Shown: positions 1 through 9,065 of the stretch, one piece after another
How positions within the stretch are numbered: position 1 is the stretch's first letter
Layout: each line of letters opens with the position of its first letter
Assembly (NCBI GenBank): GCA_020445745.1
Contig: JAGRGB010000101.1
Span: 21,353-85,352, forward strand
Length of the DNA: 64,000 nt
Reading direction: 5' to 3'
DNA from: Rhodocyclaceae bacterium
Lineage (GTDB): Bacteria > Pseudomonadota > Gammaproteobacteria > Burkholderiales > Rhodocyclaceae
Notes under the pieces: generated by a model
What the model was told of the DNA's origin: nothing
Databases searched by the model: none
What the model saw: the letters and a program-made list of their open reading frames with translations, nothing else
Position numbers and translations under genes: made by a program

Positions 1-865
1 CGGCAAACGTGGTGATCAGCCGGGAGCGGAAACGATCGCGCGGGAAGATCACCTCGAGCGGCGTCGCCAGCGGCGGATCGAGCGATATCGCGACCAATGA
101 GCCTTCGCGGACGTCACGTATGATCGCTGCCCGCGACGCGATGGCGTAGCCGAAGCCGCTTCGCGCGAGCTGCTTGACGGCGGCCAGCGAACCCAGTTCC
201 GCACACACCGGCACCTCGGCGATGGCGATGCCGGCGGCCTCGAAGTAGAACTCCGCCAGGTCACGGATGGCGTTGCCCGGCTCGCGGGTGATGAACTCGT
301 GACCGACCAGGTCATAGGCGCCCAGCACCCGGGTGCCGGCCAGCGGATGGCGGGCGGAGCAGATCACCATCAGCTCGTCGTGGGCCGCTGCACGACGCTC
401 CAGCGATGCATCCTCGGTAATGATCTCGATCAAGCCGAGGTCGAGGTCACGGTGCGCCACCCGCGCCTCGATGTACGCCGAATTGCCGACCATCACCCGC
501 GGCACCACCCGCGGATAGGCCCGTTTGAAACCGTCCAGCAGTTGCGGCAGCCAGTAGGCGGCGATGGTCGTGCTGGTGCCGACGTTGAGCGTGCCGGTGA
601 GTTCGTCGGTGAGCTCGGCGATGCGGGTGCCGAGCTCGTCGTTGAGCTCGAGGATGCGCTCGGCGTAGGCCATGACGATCTCGCCGGCCGGCGTCAGCGC
701 AATCCCCCCGGGCCCGCGCTCGACCAGACGGGTGCTGAGCTGCTCCTCCAACTGCTTGATCTGAAAGGTGACCGCCGGCTGCGTCATGAACAGGCGTTCG
801 GCCGCGCGCGTGAACGAGCCGTACTTCGCTACGGCATGAAACACCTGGAGTCTGCGGTCGGCCAT
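1..865 (-). CDS. LysR-family transcriptional regulator (3' end cut by window edge)
   Basis: About 288 codons are visible. The N-terminus is a typical LysR winged helix-turn-helix (MADRRLQVFHAVAKYGSF, then RAAERLFMTQPAVTFQIKQL), followed by a periplasmic-binding-protein-like effector domain (LNVGTSTTIAAYWLP, then GLIEIITEDA). LysR proteins are about 300 residues, so only a few C-terminal residues should be missing. The ATG at 863-865 has GGTGAAGG just upstream. The helix is of the CysB/CbbR/YeiE type that often governs sulfur, selenium or carbon metabolism, but the effector cannot be named from sequence. It is divergent from lplT across about 160 bases, so it may control itself or lplT. Confidence 0.9.
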   Translation of the reverse strand, partial: MADRRLQVFHAVAKYGSFTRAAERLFMTQPAVTFQIKQLEEQLSTRLVERGPGGIALTPAGEIVMAYAERILELNDELGTRIAELTDELTGTLNVGTSTTIAAYWLPQLLDGFKRAYPRVVPRVMVGNSAYIEARVAHRDLDLGLIEIITEDASLERRAAAHDELMVICSARHPLAGTRVLGAYDLVGHEFITREPGNAIRDLAEFYFEAAGIAIAEVPVCAELGSLAAVKQLARSGFGYAIASRAAIIRDVREGSLVAISLDPPLATPLEVIFPRDRFRSRLITTFA

Positions 866-869
866 ACCT

Positions 870-883
870 TCACCGATCGGTGA
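870..883. promoter_or_regulatory. Perfect 14-base palindrome at the start of the LysR gene
   Basis: TCACCGATCGGTGA reads identically on both strands. It lies immediately upstream of the LysR start codon and overlaps its ribosome-binding region, in the divergent LysR/lplT interval. A regulator bound here could block its own gene. This is a sequence observation; operator function is inferred. Confidence 0.3.
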
Positions 884-1024
884 TATCTACCTGCACATTC
901 CATCACAATCCGCGTGCCTTTGCAGTTCGTAATCGCCCTCATGCACGGCCGCGGCGGAAGTGGTAAGTAATATCGTGTTATAAACCGCGCTCCCGCCCAC
1001 GCTTGCCGGACCCCGCGGACGCCG

Positions 1025-2272
1025 ATGCCACTCGGTTTCTACATCATCATGGCAGCGCAATTCTTTTCCGCGCTGGCCGACAATGCGCTGCTGATCGCGG
1101 CGATCGCGCTGCTGCGGGACATGCAGGCGCCGGCCGAGCAGGAGCCGCTGCTCAAGCTGTTCTTCACGATCTCGTACGTCGCCCTGGCGGCCTTCGTCGG
1201 CGCCTTTGCCGACTCGATGCCGAAGTGGCGGGTCATGCTGATCAGCAACACCGTCAAGATCGGCGGCTGCGTGATGATGCTGCTGGGTGCCCACCCGCTG
1301 CTCGCCTACGCGGTAGTCGGTCTCGGCGCCGCGGCCTATTCGCCGGCCAAGTACGGCATTCTCACCGAGTACCTGCCGCACCGCCTGCTGGTGGTGGCGA
1401 ACGGCTGGATCGAGGGGCTGACGGTCGGCGCGATCATTCTCGGCACCGTGCTGGGGGGCATCCTGATCCGGCCCGACTGGGTCGACCCGCTGGTGCACCT
1501 GCTGCCGCTGGCGGACACCCATTTCGAGGTCAGCATCACCATGGTCGGCCTGCTCTATCTGGTGGCCGCCGGCTTCAACGTGTATATCCCGGACACCGGC
1601 GTCGACCACAAGCCGCTCAAGAGCAACCCCCTGTACCTGATCCACGATTTCAGCCACTGCCTGCGCCTGCTGTGGCGCGACAAGCTCGGACAGATCTCGC
1701 TGGCGGTGACGACGCTGTTCTGGGGAGCCGGCGCGACGCTCCAGTTCATCGTCATCAAGTGGGCAGAGCACGCGCTCGATTTCGACCTGTCGAAGGCCTC
1801 CATGCTGCAAGGCGTGGTGGCGGTCGGCGTTGCCCTCGGCGCGATCCTGGCAGCCCGCCTGGTGAGCCTGCGCGACTCGGTCAAGGTGATCCCGATGGGC
1901 ATCGCGATGGGCCTGATCGTGATGGTGATGACCGTCGTCCATGACGTCAACGTGGCGATGGTGCTGCTGATGCTGATCGGCGGCTGCGCCGGCTTCTTCG
2001 TCGTGCCGATGAACGCCCTGCTGCAGCACCGGGGTCACATCCTGATGGGCGCCGGCCACTCGATCGCGGTGCAGAACTTCAACGAGAACCTGTCGATCCT
2101 GGCAATGACCGGTGTCTATGCGCTGCTGATCGCCTTCGATCTGTCGGTCGATGCCGTGATCGTCGCCTTCGGCCTGTTCGTCGCCGGCACGATGCTGGTG
2201 ATCAAGCACCTGCACGAGGCCAATCAGCGCCAGTTCGATTCGGTGGCGCTACTAGACGAACTCAAGCACTGA
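1025..2272 (+). CDS. lplT: Lysophospholipid transporter LplT
   Basis: 415 residues, close to the usual 400 for LplT. It is a major-facilitator-type inner-membrane protein with many hydrophobic helices. The N-terminus (PLGFYIIMAAQFFSALADNA) and the PAKYGILTEYLP segment near residue 115 are characteristic of LplT. The family flips lysophospholipids, mainly lyso-phosphatidylethanolamine, into the cytoplasm for re-acylation. In enterobacteria it pairs with the acyltransferase Aas; no aas lies beside it here, so the partner would be elsewhere. The ATG at 1025 places the first membrane helix at the extreme N-terminus. The end almost abuts the convergent TPM gene. Confidence 0.93.
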   Translation: MPLGFYIIMAAQFFSALADNALLIAAIALLRDMQAPAEQEPLLKLFFTISYVALAAFVGAFADSMPKWRVMLISNTVKIGGCVMMLLGAHPLLAYAVVGLGAAAYSPAKYGILTEYLPHRLLVVANGWIEGLTVGAIILGTVLGGILIRPDWVDPLVHLLPLADTHFEVSITMVGLLYLVAAGFNVYIPDTGVDHKPLKSNPLYLIHDFSHCLRLLWRDKLGQISLAVTTLFWGAGATLQFIVIKWAEHALDFDLSKASMLQGVVAVGVALGAILAARLVSLRDSVKVIPMGIAMGLIVMVMTVVHDVNVAMVLLMLIGGCAGFFVVPMNALLQHRGHILMGAGHSIAVQNFNENLSILAMTGVYALLIAFDLSVDAVIVAFGLFVAGTMLVIKHLHEANQRQFDSVALLDELKH

Positions 2273-2278
2273 GCGCGA

Positions 2279-2782
2279 TCAGATCAGCGCCGGCCGGTCC
2301 GGCAATTCGTTCGGGTTGCGCGGATAGGCCGGGAAGTGCTGCTCCAGCACGCAGCCGACCCGCTCGATGGCGTCGAGGGACCCCGCCAGATACTGCTCGG
2401 CCGCGAAGGCGGACTCCATGGCCGTGCAGATCTCGCGCCAGGTCGCCTGGTCGGTGACCTGGGCAACACCCCGGTCCACGACGATCTCGACGCGGCGATC
2501 GACCAGCTGGACGAACACCAGCACGCCGCTGTTCTCCTCGGTATCCCAGACACCGAGGTGCCCGAAGGCCTCGATCGCGCGCTGATGCGGACTGACGTCC
2601 TTCAGCAGCTCCGACAGCTCGATCTCCGATTCGACCGCGAAACGGATCTCGCCGCGATGGCGGCTCTCGGAATCGACGATCGCGGCCTCGATCCGGTCCA
2701 GCACCTCGCCCGGAAAATGGCGACGCGCCAGCCAGTCCGGCGTCAGCAGATGCCTGATGATCCTGCGCCACTTGCCTACCAT
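2279..2782 (-). CDS. TPM-domain protein (short, no signal peptide)
   Basis: 167 residues. The TPM fold (TLP18.3/Psb32/MOLO-1) is recognisable from EAAIVDSESRHRGEIRFAVE through the acidic loop GVWDTEENSGVLVFVQL to VDRGVAQVTDQATW. There is no signal peptide; the N-terminus is basic. The ATG start overlaps the stop of the upstream Gly-rich TPM gene by 7 bases, so the two are translationally coupled. The trio lemA / exported TPM / short TPM is a conserved arrangement in proteobacteria. Its biochemical role is unclear, with proposals around membrane-protein repair or assembly. Longer upstream reading in this frame is an antisense-like Gly/Arg stretch and was rejected. Confidence 0.88.
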   Translation of the reverse strand: MVGKWRRIIRHLLTPDWLARRHFPGEVLDRIEAAIVDSESRHRGEIRFAVESEIELSELLKDVSPHQRAIEAFGHLGVWDTEENSGVLVFVQLVDRRVEIVVDRGVAQVTDQATWREICTAMESAFAAEQYLAGSLDAIERVGCVLEQHFPAYPRNPNELPDRPALI

Positions 2783-3639
2783 CCTCCCGACGCGCCTCCT
2801 CCGCCAAATCCACCACCACCGCCCGACCAAGCGCCACCGCCCCTGCCCCGGCCGCGCCCGCCGCCGTGGCGCCAGCCACCGCCGGTGAAGACATGGCCGC
2901 CGCCCCCCATCGACAACACGAACAGCAGCGCCAGCAGCGCCGCGACCACCGCCAGCGCCAACACGCCGCTGACCAGCCACACAGCCACTCCGACCAGCCC
3001 GGCCGTCAGGCCGGAACCGAGCAGCCGTCCGAACAGACTGCGCAGGATACCGCCAGCGAAGACCGACACCAGCAGCCCGAGCATGACCAGGGATTCGATG
3101 TCGGCACCACCCGACCGCCCGGAGGCGCGTGCCGGCGGCGGCAGCGATTCGCCGGCCAGCTTCGATTCCAGGGCCGACAGCGCCGCCGACAGGCCCCCGC
3201 CGAAGTCGCCCGCGCGAAATGCCGGCGCCATGCGCTCCTCGACGATCCGTTTGGCGATGGCGTCCGGGATCGCTCCTTCGAGACCGCGTCCGACCTCGAT
3301 ACGCATGCGCCTGTCGTCGATCGCGACCAGGACCAGCACACCGTCGTCCACGCCTTCACGCCCGATCCTCCATTGGTCCACGACGCGGATCGAGTAGGCC
3401 TCGATCGGCTCCGGCCTGGTGGTCGGCACGATCAGCACCGCGATCTGGCTGCCGTAACGTGCCTCGATGGCCTGCAGCCGCTGCAGCAGGCCGTGGCGCT
3501 CGGCCGGTGCCAGCACACCGGCGAGGTCCTGCAGCGGCGAACGCGCCGCCGGCACCGGCTGCAGTTCGAGGGCCGCCAGCGGCAGGCACCACAGCAGCAG
3601 CCACGACGACAGCAGCCAGCGGACGCCAGGCGTGACCAA
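2776..3639 (-). CDS. TPM-domain exported protein with Gly-rich C-terminus (YgcG-like)
   Basis: About 287 residues from a TTG start 4 bases after the lemA stop. An upstream in-frame reading (to 3732) lies inside lemA and is less likely. A signal peptide (WLLSSWLLLWCLPLAA) is followed by the TPM domain (DLAGVLAPAERHGLLQRL, then GVDDGVLVLVAIDDRRMRIE), two hydrophobic segments around residues 190-245, and a terminal Gly-rich tail ending GGGGFGGGGASGGW. This is the usual YgcG/TPM_phosphatase architecture: domain outside the membrane, anchored, Gly tail inside. It is co-operonic with lemA. The function of the family is not settled; phosphatase activity was reported for the plant relative only. Confidence 0.88.
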   Translation of the reverse strand: MVTPGVRWLLSSWLLLWCLPLAALELQPVPAARSPLQDLAGVLAPAERHGLLQRLQAIEARYGSQIAVLIVPTTRPEPIEAYSIRVVDQWRIGREGVDDGVLVLVAIDDRRMRIEVGRGLEGAIPDAIAKRIVEERMAPAFRAGDFGGGLSAALSALESKLAGESLPPPARASGRSGGADIESLVMLGLLVSVFAGGILRSLFGRLLGSGLTAGLVGVAVWLVSGVLALAVVAALLALLFVLSMGGGGHVFTGGGWRHGGGRGRGRGGGAWSGGGGGFGGGGASGGW

Positions 3640-3643
3640 GGCT

Positions 3644-4252
3644 TCAGCGCGCGGGCCGGGTACCGAACTCCACACCGGGCGGCGCGCTGATCGCGGCTTC
3701 CTCGTCGACCGCGAAGTTGGGCTTCGCATCATAGCCGAGCGTCATCGCCAGCAGATTGTTGGGGAAGGTACGCACCGACACGTTGTAGTTCTCGACCGCC
3801 CGGATGTAGCGGTTGCGGGCGACGGCGATGCGGTTCTCGGTGCCTTCGAGCTGGGCCTGCAGGTCGCGGAAGCTGGCGTCCGCCTTTAACTCAGGATAGC
3901 GCTCGACCACCACCAGCAAGCGCGACAGCGCGCTCGACAACTGGCCCTGGGCCGCCTGGAAGCTGGCCAGCGCCTTCGGATCCTGCTGCAACTCCGGGCC
4001 GGCGAGGACGCTGCCGACGCGCGCCCGGGCCTCGGTGACGTCGGTCAGCACCGACTTCTCGTGGACAGCGTAGCCTTCGACGGTCTTCACCAGATTCGGG
4101 ATCAGGTCGGCACGGCGCTTGTACTGGTTGATGACCTCGGCCCATGTCGCCTTGGTACGCTCGTCGTTGACCTGGATATCGTTGTAGCCGCAACCGCCGA
4201 GCAGCAACGCGACGACGGCGAGGAGCAACAGGCGGCGAATGGGCATGGGCAC
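3644..4252 (-). CDS. lemA: LemA family lipoprotein
   Basis: 202 residues. It has a lipoprotein signal with lipobox LLLGGC, then the long helical LemA domain (NQYKRRADLIPNLVKTVEGY, and YPELKADASFRDLQAQLEGT around residues 120-140). LemA proteins have a short N-terminal anchor and a coiled helical bundle of about 180 residues. It is first gene of the three-gene lemA/TPM/TPM operon. A second Met at position 3 is an alternative start. The family is widespread; its molecular role remains undefined. Confidence 0.93.
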   Translation of the reverse strand: MPMPIRRLLLLAVVALLLGGCGYNDIQVNDERTKATWAEVINQYKRRADLIPNLVKTVEGYAVHEKSVLTDVTEARARVGSVLAGPELQQDPKALASFQAAQGQLSSALSRLLVVVERYPELKADASFRDLQAQLEGTENRIAVARNRYIRAVENYNVSVRTFPNNLLAMTLGYDAKPNFAVDEEAAISAPPGVEFGTRPAR

Positions 4253-4345
4253 CTCCAGCGGGAATGCGAACAGACGGCGCGGCCCATTCTAGCCGCATCG
4301 GTCGATGCCGATGCGCCCGGTGTCCGCCGCGGCCGGGGCGGCGTG

Positions 4346-5131
4346 TCAGTGCGACGCGCCAGCGGGCGGATGGGTCATCGCCCGCGCCCGACAGAGATCC
4401 TCCCATGCCTTGCCCTTGTCCTGGGGATTGCGCAGCAGGTAGGCCGGGTGATAGGTGACGATCACCGGGATGCCCTCGAATTCGAACACCCTGCCGCGAG
4501 CGTCGGCGATCCGAACCGGCTGGTCCAGCAGCGCCTGGGCGGCCGGACGCCCGACCGCGACGATCAGGCGTGGTGCCAGGAGTCGGACCTGGCGCCGCAG
4601 GTAGGGAAAGCAGCTGGCGATCTCGTCGGCTTCCGGCGTGCGGTTGCCCGGCGGCCGGCACTTCACCGCATTGGCAATGAACACGCCTTCCCGGCGCGAC
4701 AGGCCGACAGCCGCCAGCATCGCGTCGAGCAGTTGCCCGGCCGGTCCGACGAACGGCTCACCGCGCCGGTCCTCCTCTGCGCCGGGGCCCTCGCCGACCA
4801 CCAGCCACGAGGGATGACGATCGCCAATGCCGGGCACCGCCTGCGTACGTTGCCGGTGCAGGGGGCAGGCGGCGCAGCCGCGAATCTCCAGTTCCAGCGC
4901 TTCCCAGTCGGCACCGCCGGCATCCTGGCGGGCGGGAAGCGCGGGCTGGTCCGGCTCGGCGCGCTCGTTCGCCGGCAGCAGCAAGGCGCCCGTCGACCCG
5001 GTCACGACGGCGGGCGCCTGGGCAGGCTCGACGTCGCCTTCCCCCTCAGCACCGTCGTCCGCCGGCTGCCGCAACCGCCACAGCGGCGCCAGCCCCAGCC
5101 GCGCCAGCAGCCGGGCACGCTGCGGCGTCAC
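4346..5131 (-). CDS. Uracil-DNA glycosylase, family 4 (Fe-S type)
   Basis: 261 residues from a GTG whose GTGA overlaps the rimI stop. The C-terminal 170 residues carry the family-4 marks: a CAACPLH cysteine pair, active-site motif GEGPGAEEDRRGEPFVG, further cysteines in AVKCRPPG and SCFPYL that complete a 4Fe-4S site, and the second motif TYHPAYLLR. The first 90 or so residues are a low-complexity Ala/Pro-rich linker, common in proteobacterial members. It removes uracil from DNA as the first step of base excision repair. The tsaB-rimI-udg order with overlapping genes is conserved in betaproteobacteria. Confidence 0.93.
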   Translation of the reverse strand: MTPQRARLLARLGLAPLWRLRQPADDGAEGEGDVEPAQAPAVVTGSTGALLLPANERAEPDQPALPARQDAGGADWEALELEIRGCAACPLHRQRTQAVPGIGDRHPSWLVVGEGPGAEEDRRGEPFVGPAGQLLDAMLAAVGLSRREGVFIANAVKCRPPGNRTPEADEIASCFPYLRRQVRLLAPRLIVAVGRPAAQALLDQPVRIADARGRVFEFEGIPVIVTYHPAYLLRNPQDKGKAWEDLCRARAMTHPPAGASH

Positions 5132-5580
5132 AAGCCGTACCTCATCACGATCGCGTCCTCCCTCGCCTGCCTGCCCGGATAGTAGCCCTTGCGTCGCCCG
5201 ATCGCCTCGAAGCCGCGCGCCCGATACAGGGACAGCGCGACACGATTGGATTCGCGAACCTCCAGGAAACACTGGGCGGCGCCGTGGCGGCGGGCCTCGT
5301 CGAGCAGGAACGACAGCACGGCGGCGCCCATGCCTCGCCCCTGATGGGCCGCCGCGACCGTGAGGTTGAGCAGGTGGGCCTCGTCGAGCACCGACATCAG
5401 GATCGCGTAGGCGACCCGCGAACCGTTCTCCCAGAAGGTCCAGCAGGCATAGCCGGCGGACATCGCGTCGCCGAAATTGCCCCGGCTCCAGGGACTGGCG
5501 TGCAATTCGCGCTCGACCGCCACGACCCAGTCGAGATCGGTCGCCAGCATCGGCCGGCACTCGAGCCGGATCTGCGTCAA
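5128..5580 (-). CDS. rimI: Ribosomal protein S18-alanine N-acetyltransferase
   Basis: 150 residues, the standard RimI length, if translation begins at the TTG overlapping the tsaB stop (TTGA); longer readings run into tsaB. It has a GNAT fold: LLNLTVAAAHQGRGMGAAVL contains the acetyl-CoA loop Q-x-x-G-x-G, and EVRESNRVALSLYRARGFE is the classic RimI C-terminal motif. It acetylates the N-terminal alanine of S18, and is probably coupled to TsaB, with which it is often fused or overlapping. It is the middle gene of the tsaB-rimI-udg operon. Confidence 0.93.
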   Translation of the reverse strand: MTQIRLECRPMLATDLDWVVAVERELHASPWSRGNFGDAMSAGYACWTFWENGSRVAYAILMSVLDEAHLLNLTVAAAHQGRGMGAAVLSFLLDEARRHGAAQCFLEVRESNRVALSLYRARGFEAIGRRKGYYPGRQAREDAIVMRYGL

Positions 5581-6272
5581 CTGCGCCCTCCGCGAGCGAG
5601 TCGCTCGCGCGTGGTCAAGGCCACCTTGTTGCGCACGTACTGGGGGGTCGCCTCGTCGAGTGGTGTCGTCCGGCCCTCGGCAACGCGCTCCGCGGCGATC
5701 ACCGCCACCTCCTCGGCCCTCGGGCGGGCGTCGGCGTCCACTACTTCGATCGACCGCATGAACAGGTCGGGCAGGCGCCCGACATGCACCGCAAAAGCAT
5801 TGCCGATACCGTGCCAGCCGGATTCCGGCGACAGGGCCGGCACCTGCTCCGGCGGCAGACACTCGGGCTCGCCGCCCGCTGCAAGCCCGGCGTCGCCGCG
5901 CAAGAAACGCTGAATGTAGATTTCACCCATCCGCGCGTCGGTCGCCGCGACGATCCGCGAGCCGGCGCTGCGGGCGGCCAGCGCATGCAGCGAGGACACC
6001 GCGACGATCGGCTTCGACAAGCCGATCGCCAGTCCCTGGGCGAGGCCGCAGCCGAGGCGCAGACCTGTGAACATCCCCGGCCCCGAACCGAATGCGACGG
6101 CATCGATGTCCTCGATGCGCAGCCCGCAGCCCTGCAGCAGGTCACGCAATTTGGTCAGCGCGGTCTCGGATTGCTTGGGACCGGCATCGAGCTGCGTGGC
6201 GACGATGTTGCCGTCACGGCTGAGCGCCATGCTTCCACGCTCGGAAGAAGTCTCGATGGCGAGGATGATCAT
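5577..6272 (-). CDS. tsaB: tRNA threonylcarbamoyladenosine biosynthesis protein TsaB
   Basis: 231 residues from the ATG reading MIILAIETSSERGSMAL. It has an ASKHA-type nucleotide-binding N-lobe (AIETSS) and the FGSGPGMFTGLRLGCGLAQG signature typical of TsaB/YeaZ. TsaB is the non-catalytic partner that activates TsaD in making t6A37 on tRNAs that read ANN codons. A TTG 21 bases upstream is possible, but the ATG places the conserved start correctly. It leads the operon with rimI and udg. Confidence 0.94.
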   Translation of the reverse strand: MIILAIETSSERGSMALSRDGNIVATQLDAGPKQSETALTKLRDLLQGCGLRIEDIDAVAFGSGPGMFTGLRLGCGLAQGLAIGLSKPIVAVSSLHALAARSAGSRIVAATDARMGEIYIQRFLRGDAGLAAGGEPECLPPEQVPALSPESGWHGIGNAFAVHVGRLPDLFMRSIEVVDADARPRAEEVAVIAAERVAEGRTTPLDEATPQYVRNKVALTTRERLARGGRS

Positions 6273-6338
6273 TGCCGGAATTGTAACCGGCAAGCTGGCC
6301 CAGCGATCCTATCCGGATAATGAAACCGGAGCGGCGCC

Positions 6339-6695
6339 TCAGTGTCGGTCGCGGCCCGAGCGCTCGCGAAGTTCGTAGATGTCGCGGCTGGCGCGGATGT
6401 CCTCGCGCAGGCGGTGGCGCTCCTCGCGGCTGATGGCACGGCGCTCGCCGGCGCTGGTGGGCATGTAGGCGGCACCTTCCGGTGCCAGCAAGCGGCGCAT
6501 TTCGGCCCGCCACGATGCACCCGGCCCGACCAGCGGTGCCGCGTCGGCCGTCACTTCGACGGCGGCGACCGAGTCGTCGGCCACCGCCGCCGCCGCGCTC
6601 AGCGACACCGCCAGCGCGCACAGCACGCGGGCCTGGCGACAGGCGAACGAGGCAGACGGACGTTGTCTGGGCATGGCGTTGCGGACGGAAGTCAT
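6339..6695 (-). CDS. Small exported hypothetical protein
   Basis: 118 residues. A basic N-terminus and an Ala-rich hydrophobic stretch (VLCALAVSLSAAAAVADD) look like a signal peptide. The mature part ends in a charged helical tail with regular Arg/Glu spacing (ERRAISREERHRLREDIRAS). No domain is recognised. It is divergent from ompR across about 180 bases and does not overlap tsaB. Similar short exported proteins rich in REER repeats occur in betaproteobacteria, without known function. An alternative start is Met8. Confidence 0.6.
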   Translation of the reverse strand: MTSVRNAMPRQRPSASFACRQARVLCALAVSLSAAAAVADDSVAAVEVTADAAPLVGPGASWRAEMRRLLAPEGAAYMPTSAGERRAISREERHRLREDIRASRDIYELRERSGRDRH

Positions 6696-6873
6696 AGAAG
6701 GTTCTTAAGATTAGCTGCAAAATCTATCCTATGGGGAAACCTGTGTCACGTTGGGGGACGACTTCTGTAAGGGCGTGTAAATAGCGCACCCGGAGCTTAC
6801 GAAGCGTTACCCGACCACCGCAGCCCGGCCGCCATCGCCTTAAAATCGCCCGGAAACAACCACGAGAAGCCTC

Positions 6874-7599
6874 ATGTCCAAGAACCGCTATCGTGTCCTG
6901 CTGGTGGACGACGACGCCCGGCTGCGCGAATTGCTCAACCGCTATCTCAGCGAGCAGGGTTTCTCGGTCAAGGCCGTTGCCGATGCAGTGGCGATGGATC
7001 GCGCCCTGCACCGCGAGCACTACGACCTGATGGTGCTCGACCTGATGCTGCCGGGCGAGGACGGCCTCGCCATCTGCCGCCGGCTGCGCGCTGCCGAGAA
7101 CCAGATCCCGATCGTCATGCTGACCGCCAAGGGCGACGATGTCGACCGCATCGTCGGCCTCGAGATGGGGGCCGACGACTACCTGCCCAAACCGTTCAAT
7201 CCCCGCGAGCTGGTAGCCCGCGTCAATGCGGTGTTGCGGCGGCAGCCCCAGTTGCCGCCGGGCGCGCCGGCCGCCGAGGAGGAAGAGATCGCGTTCGGCA
7301 AGGTCAGTGTCAACCTGGGCACCCGCACATTGACCCGCGACGGCGAGGAATTGCCGCTGACCACCGGCGAATTCTCGTTGCTGAAGGTGCTGCTGCAGCA
7401 CCCGCGCCAGCCGCTGTCCCGTGACAAGCTGATGGAACTGGCGCGCGGACGGGAATACGAGGTGTTCGACCGGGCGATCGACGTCCAGGTCTCGCGGCTG
7501 CGCAAGCTGGTCGAGGACGATCCGGCCAAGCCGCGCTACATTCAGACCGTCTGGGGCTTCGGCTACGTCTTCGTCCCTGATGGCGTCAAGACCAACTGA
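6874..7599 (+). CDS. ompR: Two-component response regulator OmpR
   Basis: 241 residues. The receiver domain has the acidic triad (VDDDARL), phospho-acceptor Asp56 in VLDLMLPGEDG and the LPKPF lysine, then an OmpR/PhoB winged helix (LTTGEFSLLKVLLQHPRQPL, ending [13 protein letters not shown]). Length and sequence match OmpR rather than PhoB. With EnvZ it responds to osmolarity and envelope signals. The upstream 178-base gap, shared with the divergent small exported gene, should hold the promoter. Its last 20 bases overlap envZ. Confidence 0.93.
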   Translation: MSKNRYRVLLVDDDARLRELLNRYLSEQGFSVKAVADAVAMDRALHREHYDLMVLDLMLPGEDGLAICRRLRAAENQIPIVMLTAKGDDVDRIVGLEMGADDYLPKPFNPRELVARVNAVLRRQPQLPPGAPAAEEEEIAFGKVSVNLGTRTLTRDGEELPLTTGEFSLLKVLLQHPRQPLSRDKLMELARGREYEVFDRAIDVQVSRLRKLVEDDPAKPRYIQTVWGFGYVFVPDGVKTN

Positions 7600-9007
7600 G
7601 GTCGGGCTCGGCGCGGCCACCCCCACTCCGAGTCCGAAGAGCACCCCATCGCCGCGCCGCGGCTGGCGCATTCCGTGGCCGCGCACGCTGCTATGGCAGA
7701 TCTTCGTCGTCGTGACCAGCGTGATGCTGATATCCGCGGTGGTCTGGTACCAGATCTTCCGGCACTTCGAACAGGGGCCGCGCGCCCGGGACCTGGCGCA
7801 GATGGTCGTCAGCGTGGTCAACCTGACGCGTACCGCGCTGATCAACGCCGAACCTTCGCGGCGCCGGGAGTTGCTGATCGATCTCGCCGCCCTCGAGGGC
7901 ATCCGCATCTATCCGGCCGAGGACAGCGACGTGCTGACGCCGCTGCCGCAGACCCGGCCGCTCGCCCTGCTGACCCGACGGGTGCGCAACGACCTCGGCG
8001 GCAACACGCGTTTCGCGTCGTCGTGGGAAGGGCTGGAGGGATTCTGGGTCAGCTTCCGGCTGGATCCCGACGACCCGGACGAATACTGGGTGATGCTGCC
8101 CAGCGAGCGCGTGGTGCGGCCCCGCGCGGTGGATTGGCTGGGCTGGGCCGGGGTCGCCCTCGCCCTGTCGCTGGCCGCTGCCTACGTCATCGTGTCGCGG
8201 GTCAATCGCCCGCTGCGCAACATCGCTTCGGCAGCCCGCGCGGTCGGTCGCGGCGAAATGCCGGCCCCGCTGGGCGAGGAAGGTCCGGCCGACGTCGCCG
8301 AGGTGGCGCGCGCGTTCAACCAGATGGCCGGCGACCTGGCCAGCCTCGAAGCCGATCGGCGACTGATCCTGGCCGGCGTCTCCCACGACCTGCGGACGCC
8401 GCTGGCGCGCCTGCGGCTCGGCGTCGAACTGTCGTCGTCGAGTCAGGAGGATCGCGACGCGATGGGCACCGACATCGACGAGATGGACCGCATCATCGGC
8501 CAGTTCGTCGACTTCGCCCGCGACGGACAAAGCGAGGCCAGCAAGCAGATCGATCTCACCGACATGCTGGCCGACCTCGAAGCGCATTACGAGCGCCTGG
8601 GCCGTCAGGTCCGATTCACCGCACCGGAGTCGGTCCACGTCGAAGGACGACCGCTCGGCTTGCGCCGGGCGGTCAGCAACCTGATCGACAACGCGCTGCG
8701 CTATGCACCGGGCCAAGCGGTGGACGTCGTTCTCGCGGTGACCGAGCCGTATGCACTGATCGAAGTGCTCGACCGCGGCCCCGGCATCCCGCCCGAACAG
8801 GTCGATCGGCTGAAGCGCCCGTTCACCCGCCTGGAAACGGCCCGCACCGACGTCAAGGGATCGGGCCTGGGACTGGCGATCGTCGATCGCATCGCCCGTG
8901 CCCATGGCGGCTCGCTGCTGCTGCTCCACCGCGATGGCGGCGGTCTGCGGGCAATCCTCCGGCTCGCGCTGGGCAACGACGGCGGCCAATCCGGAACCGA
9001 CGCCTGA
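7580..9007 (+). CDS. envZ: Sensor histidine kinase EnvZ
   Basis: 475 residues. There is a cytoplasmic Pro-rich lead, TM1 at about 35-60 ([20 protein letters not shown]), a periplasmic region of about 130 residues, TM2 at about 190-212, HAMP, HisKA with phospho-acceptor His269 in [15 protein letters not shown], and an HATPase with N-box [13 protein letters not shown] and G-boxes [10 protein letters not shown] and [12 protein letters not shown]. The ATG overlaps ompR by 20 bases, so kinase and regulator are made together. It phosphorylates and dephosphorylates OmpR. Confidence 0.93.
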   Translation: MASRPTEVGLGAATPTPSPKSTPSPRRGWRIPWPRTLLWQIFVVVTSVMLISAVVWYQIFRHFEQGPRARDLAQMVVSVVNLTRTALINAEPSRRRELLIDLAALEGIRIYPAEDSDVLTPLPQTRPLALLTRRVRNDLGGNTRFASSWEGLEGFWVSFRLDPDDPDEYWVMLPSERVVRPRAVDWLGWAGVALALSLAAAYVIVSRVNRPLRNIASAARAVGRGEMPAPLGEEGPADVAEVARAFNQMAGDLASLEADRRLILAGVSHDLRTPLARLRLGVELSSSSQEDRDAMGTDIDEMDRIIGQFVDFARDGQSEASKQIDLTDMLADLEAHYERLGRQVRFTAPESVHVEGRPLGLRRAVSNLIDNALRYAPGQAVDVVLAVTEPYALIEVLDRGPGIPPEQVDRLKRPFTRLETARTDVKGSGLGLAIVDRIARAHGGSLLLLHRDGGGLRAILRLALGNDGGQSGTDA

Positions 9008-9065
9008 CGGCGTCACCTGCAGCTTTTTCGGGCGATATTGCGATACTCGATATAATTCCGCGGCT

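Noticed and set aside
887-2215. A 442-codon minus-strand frame
   Set aside because: Antisense shadow of lplT, rich in Asp/His/Gln without domains.
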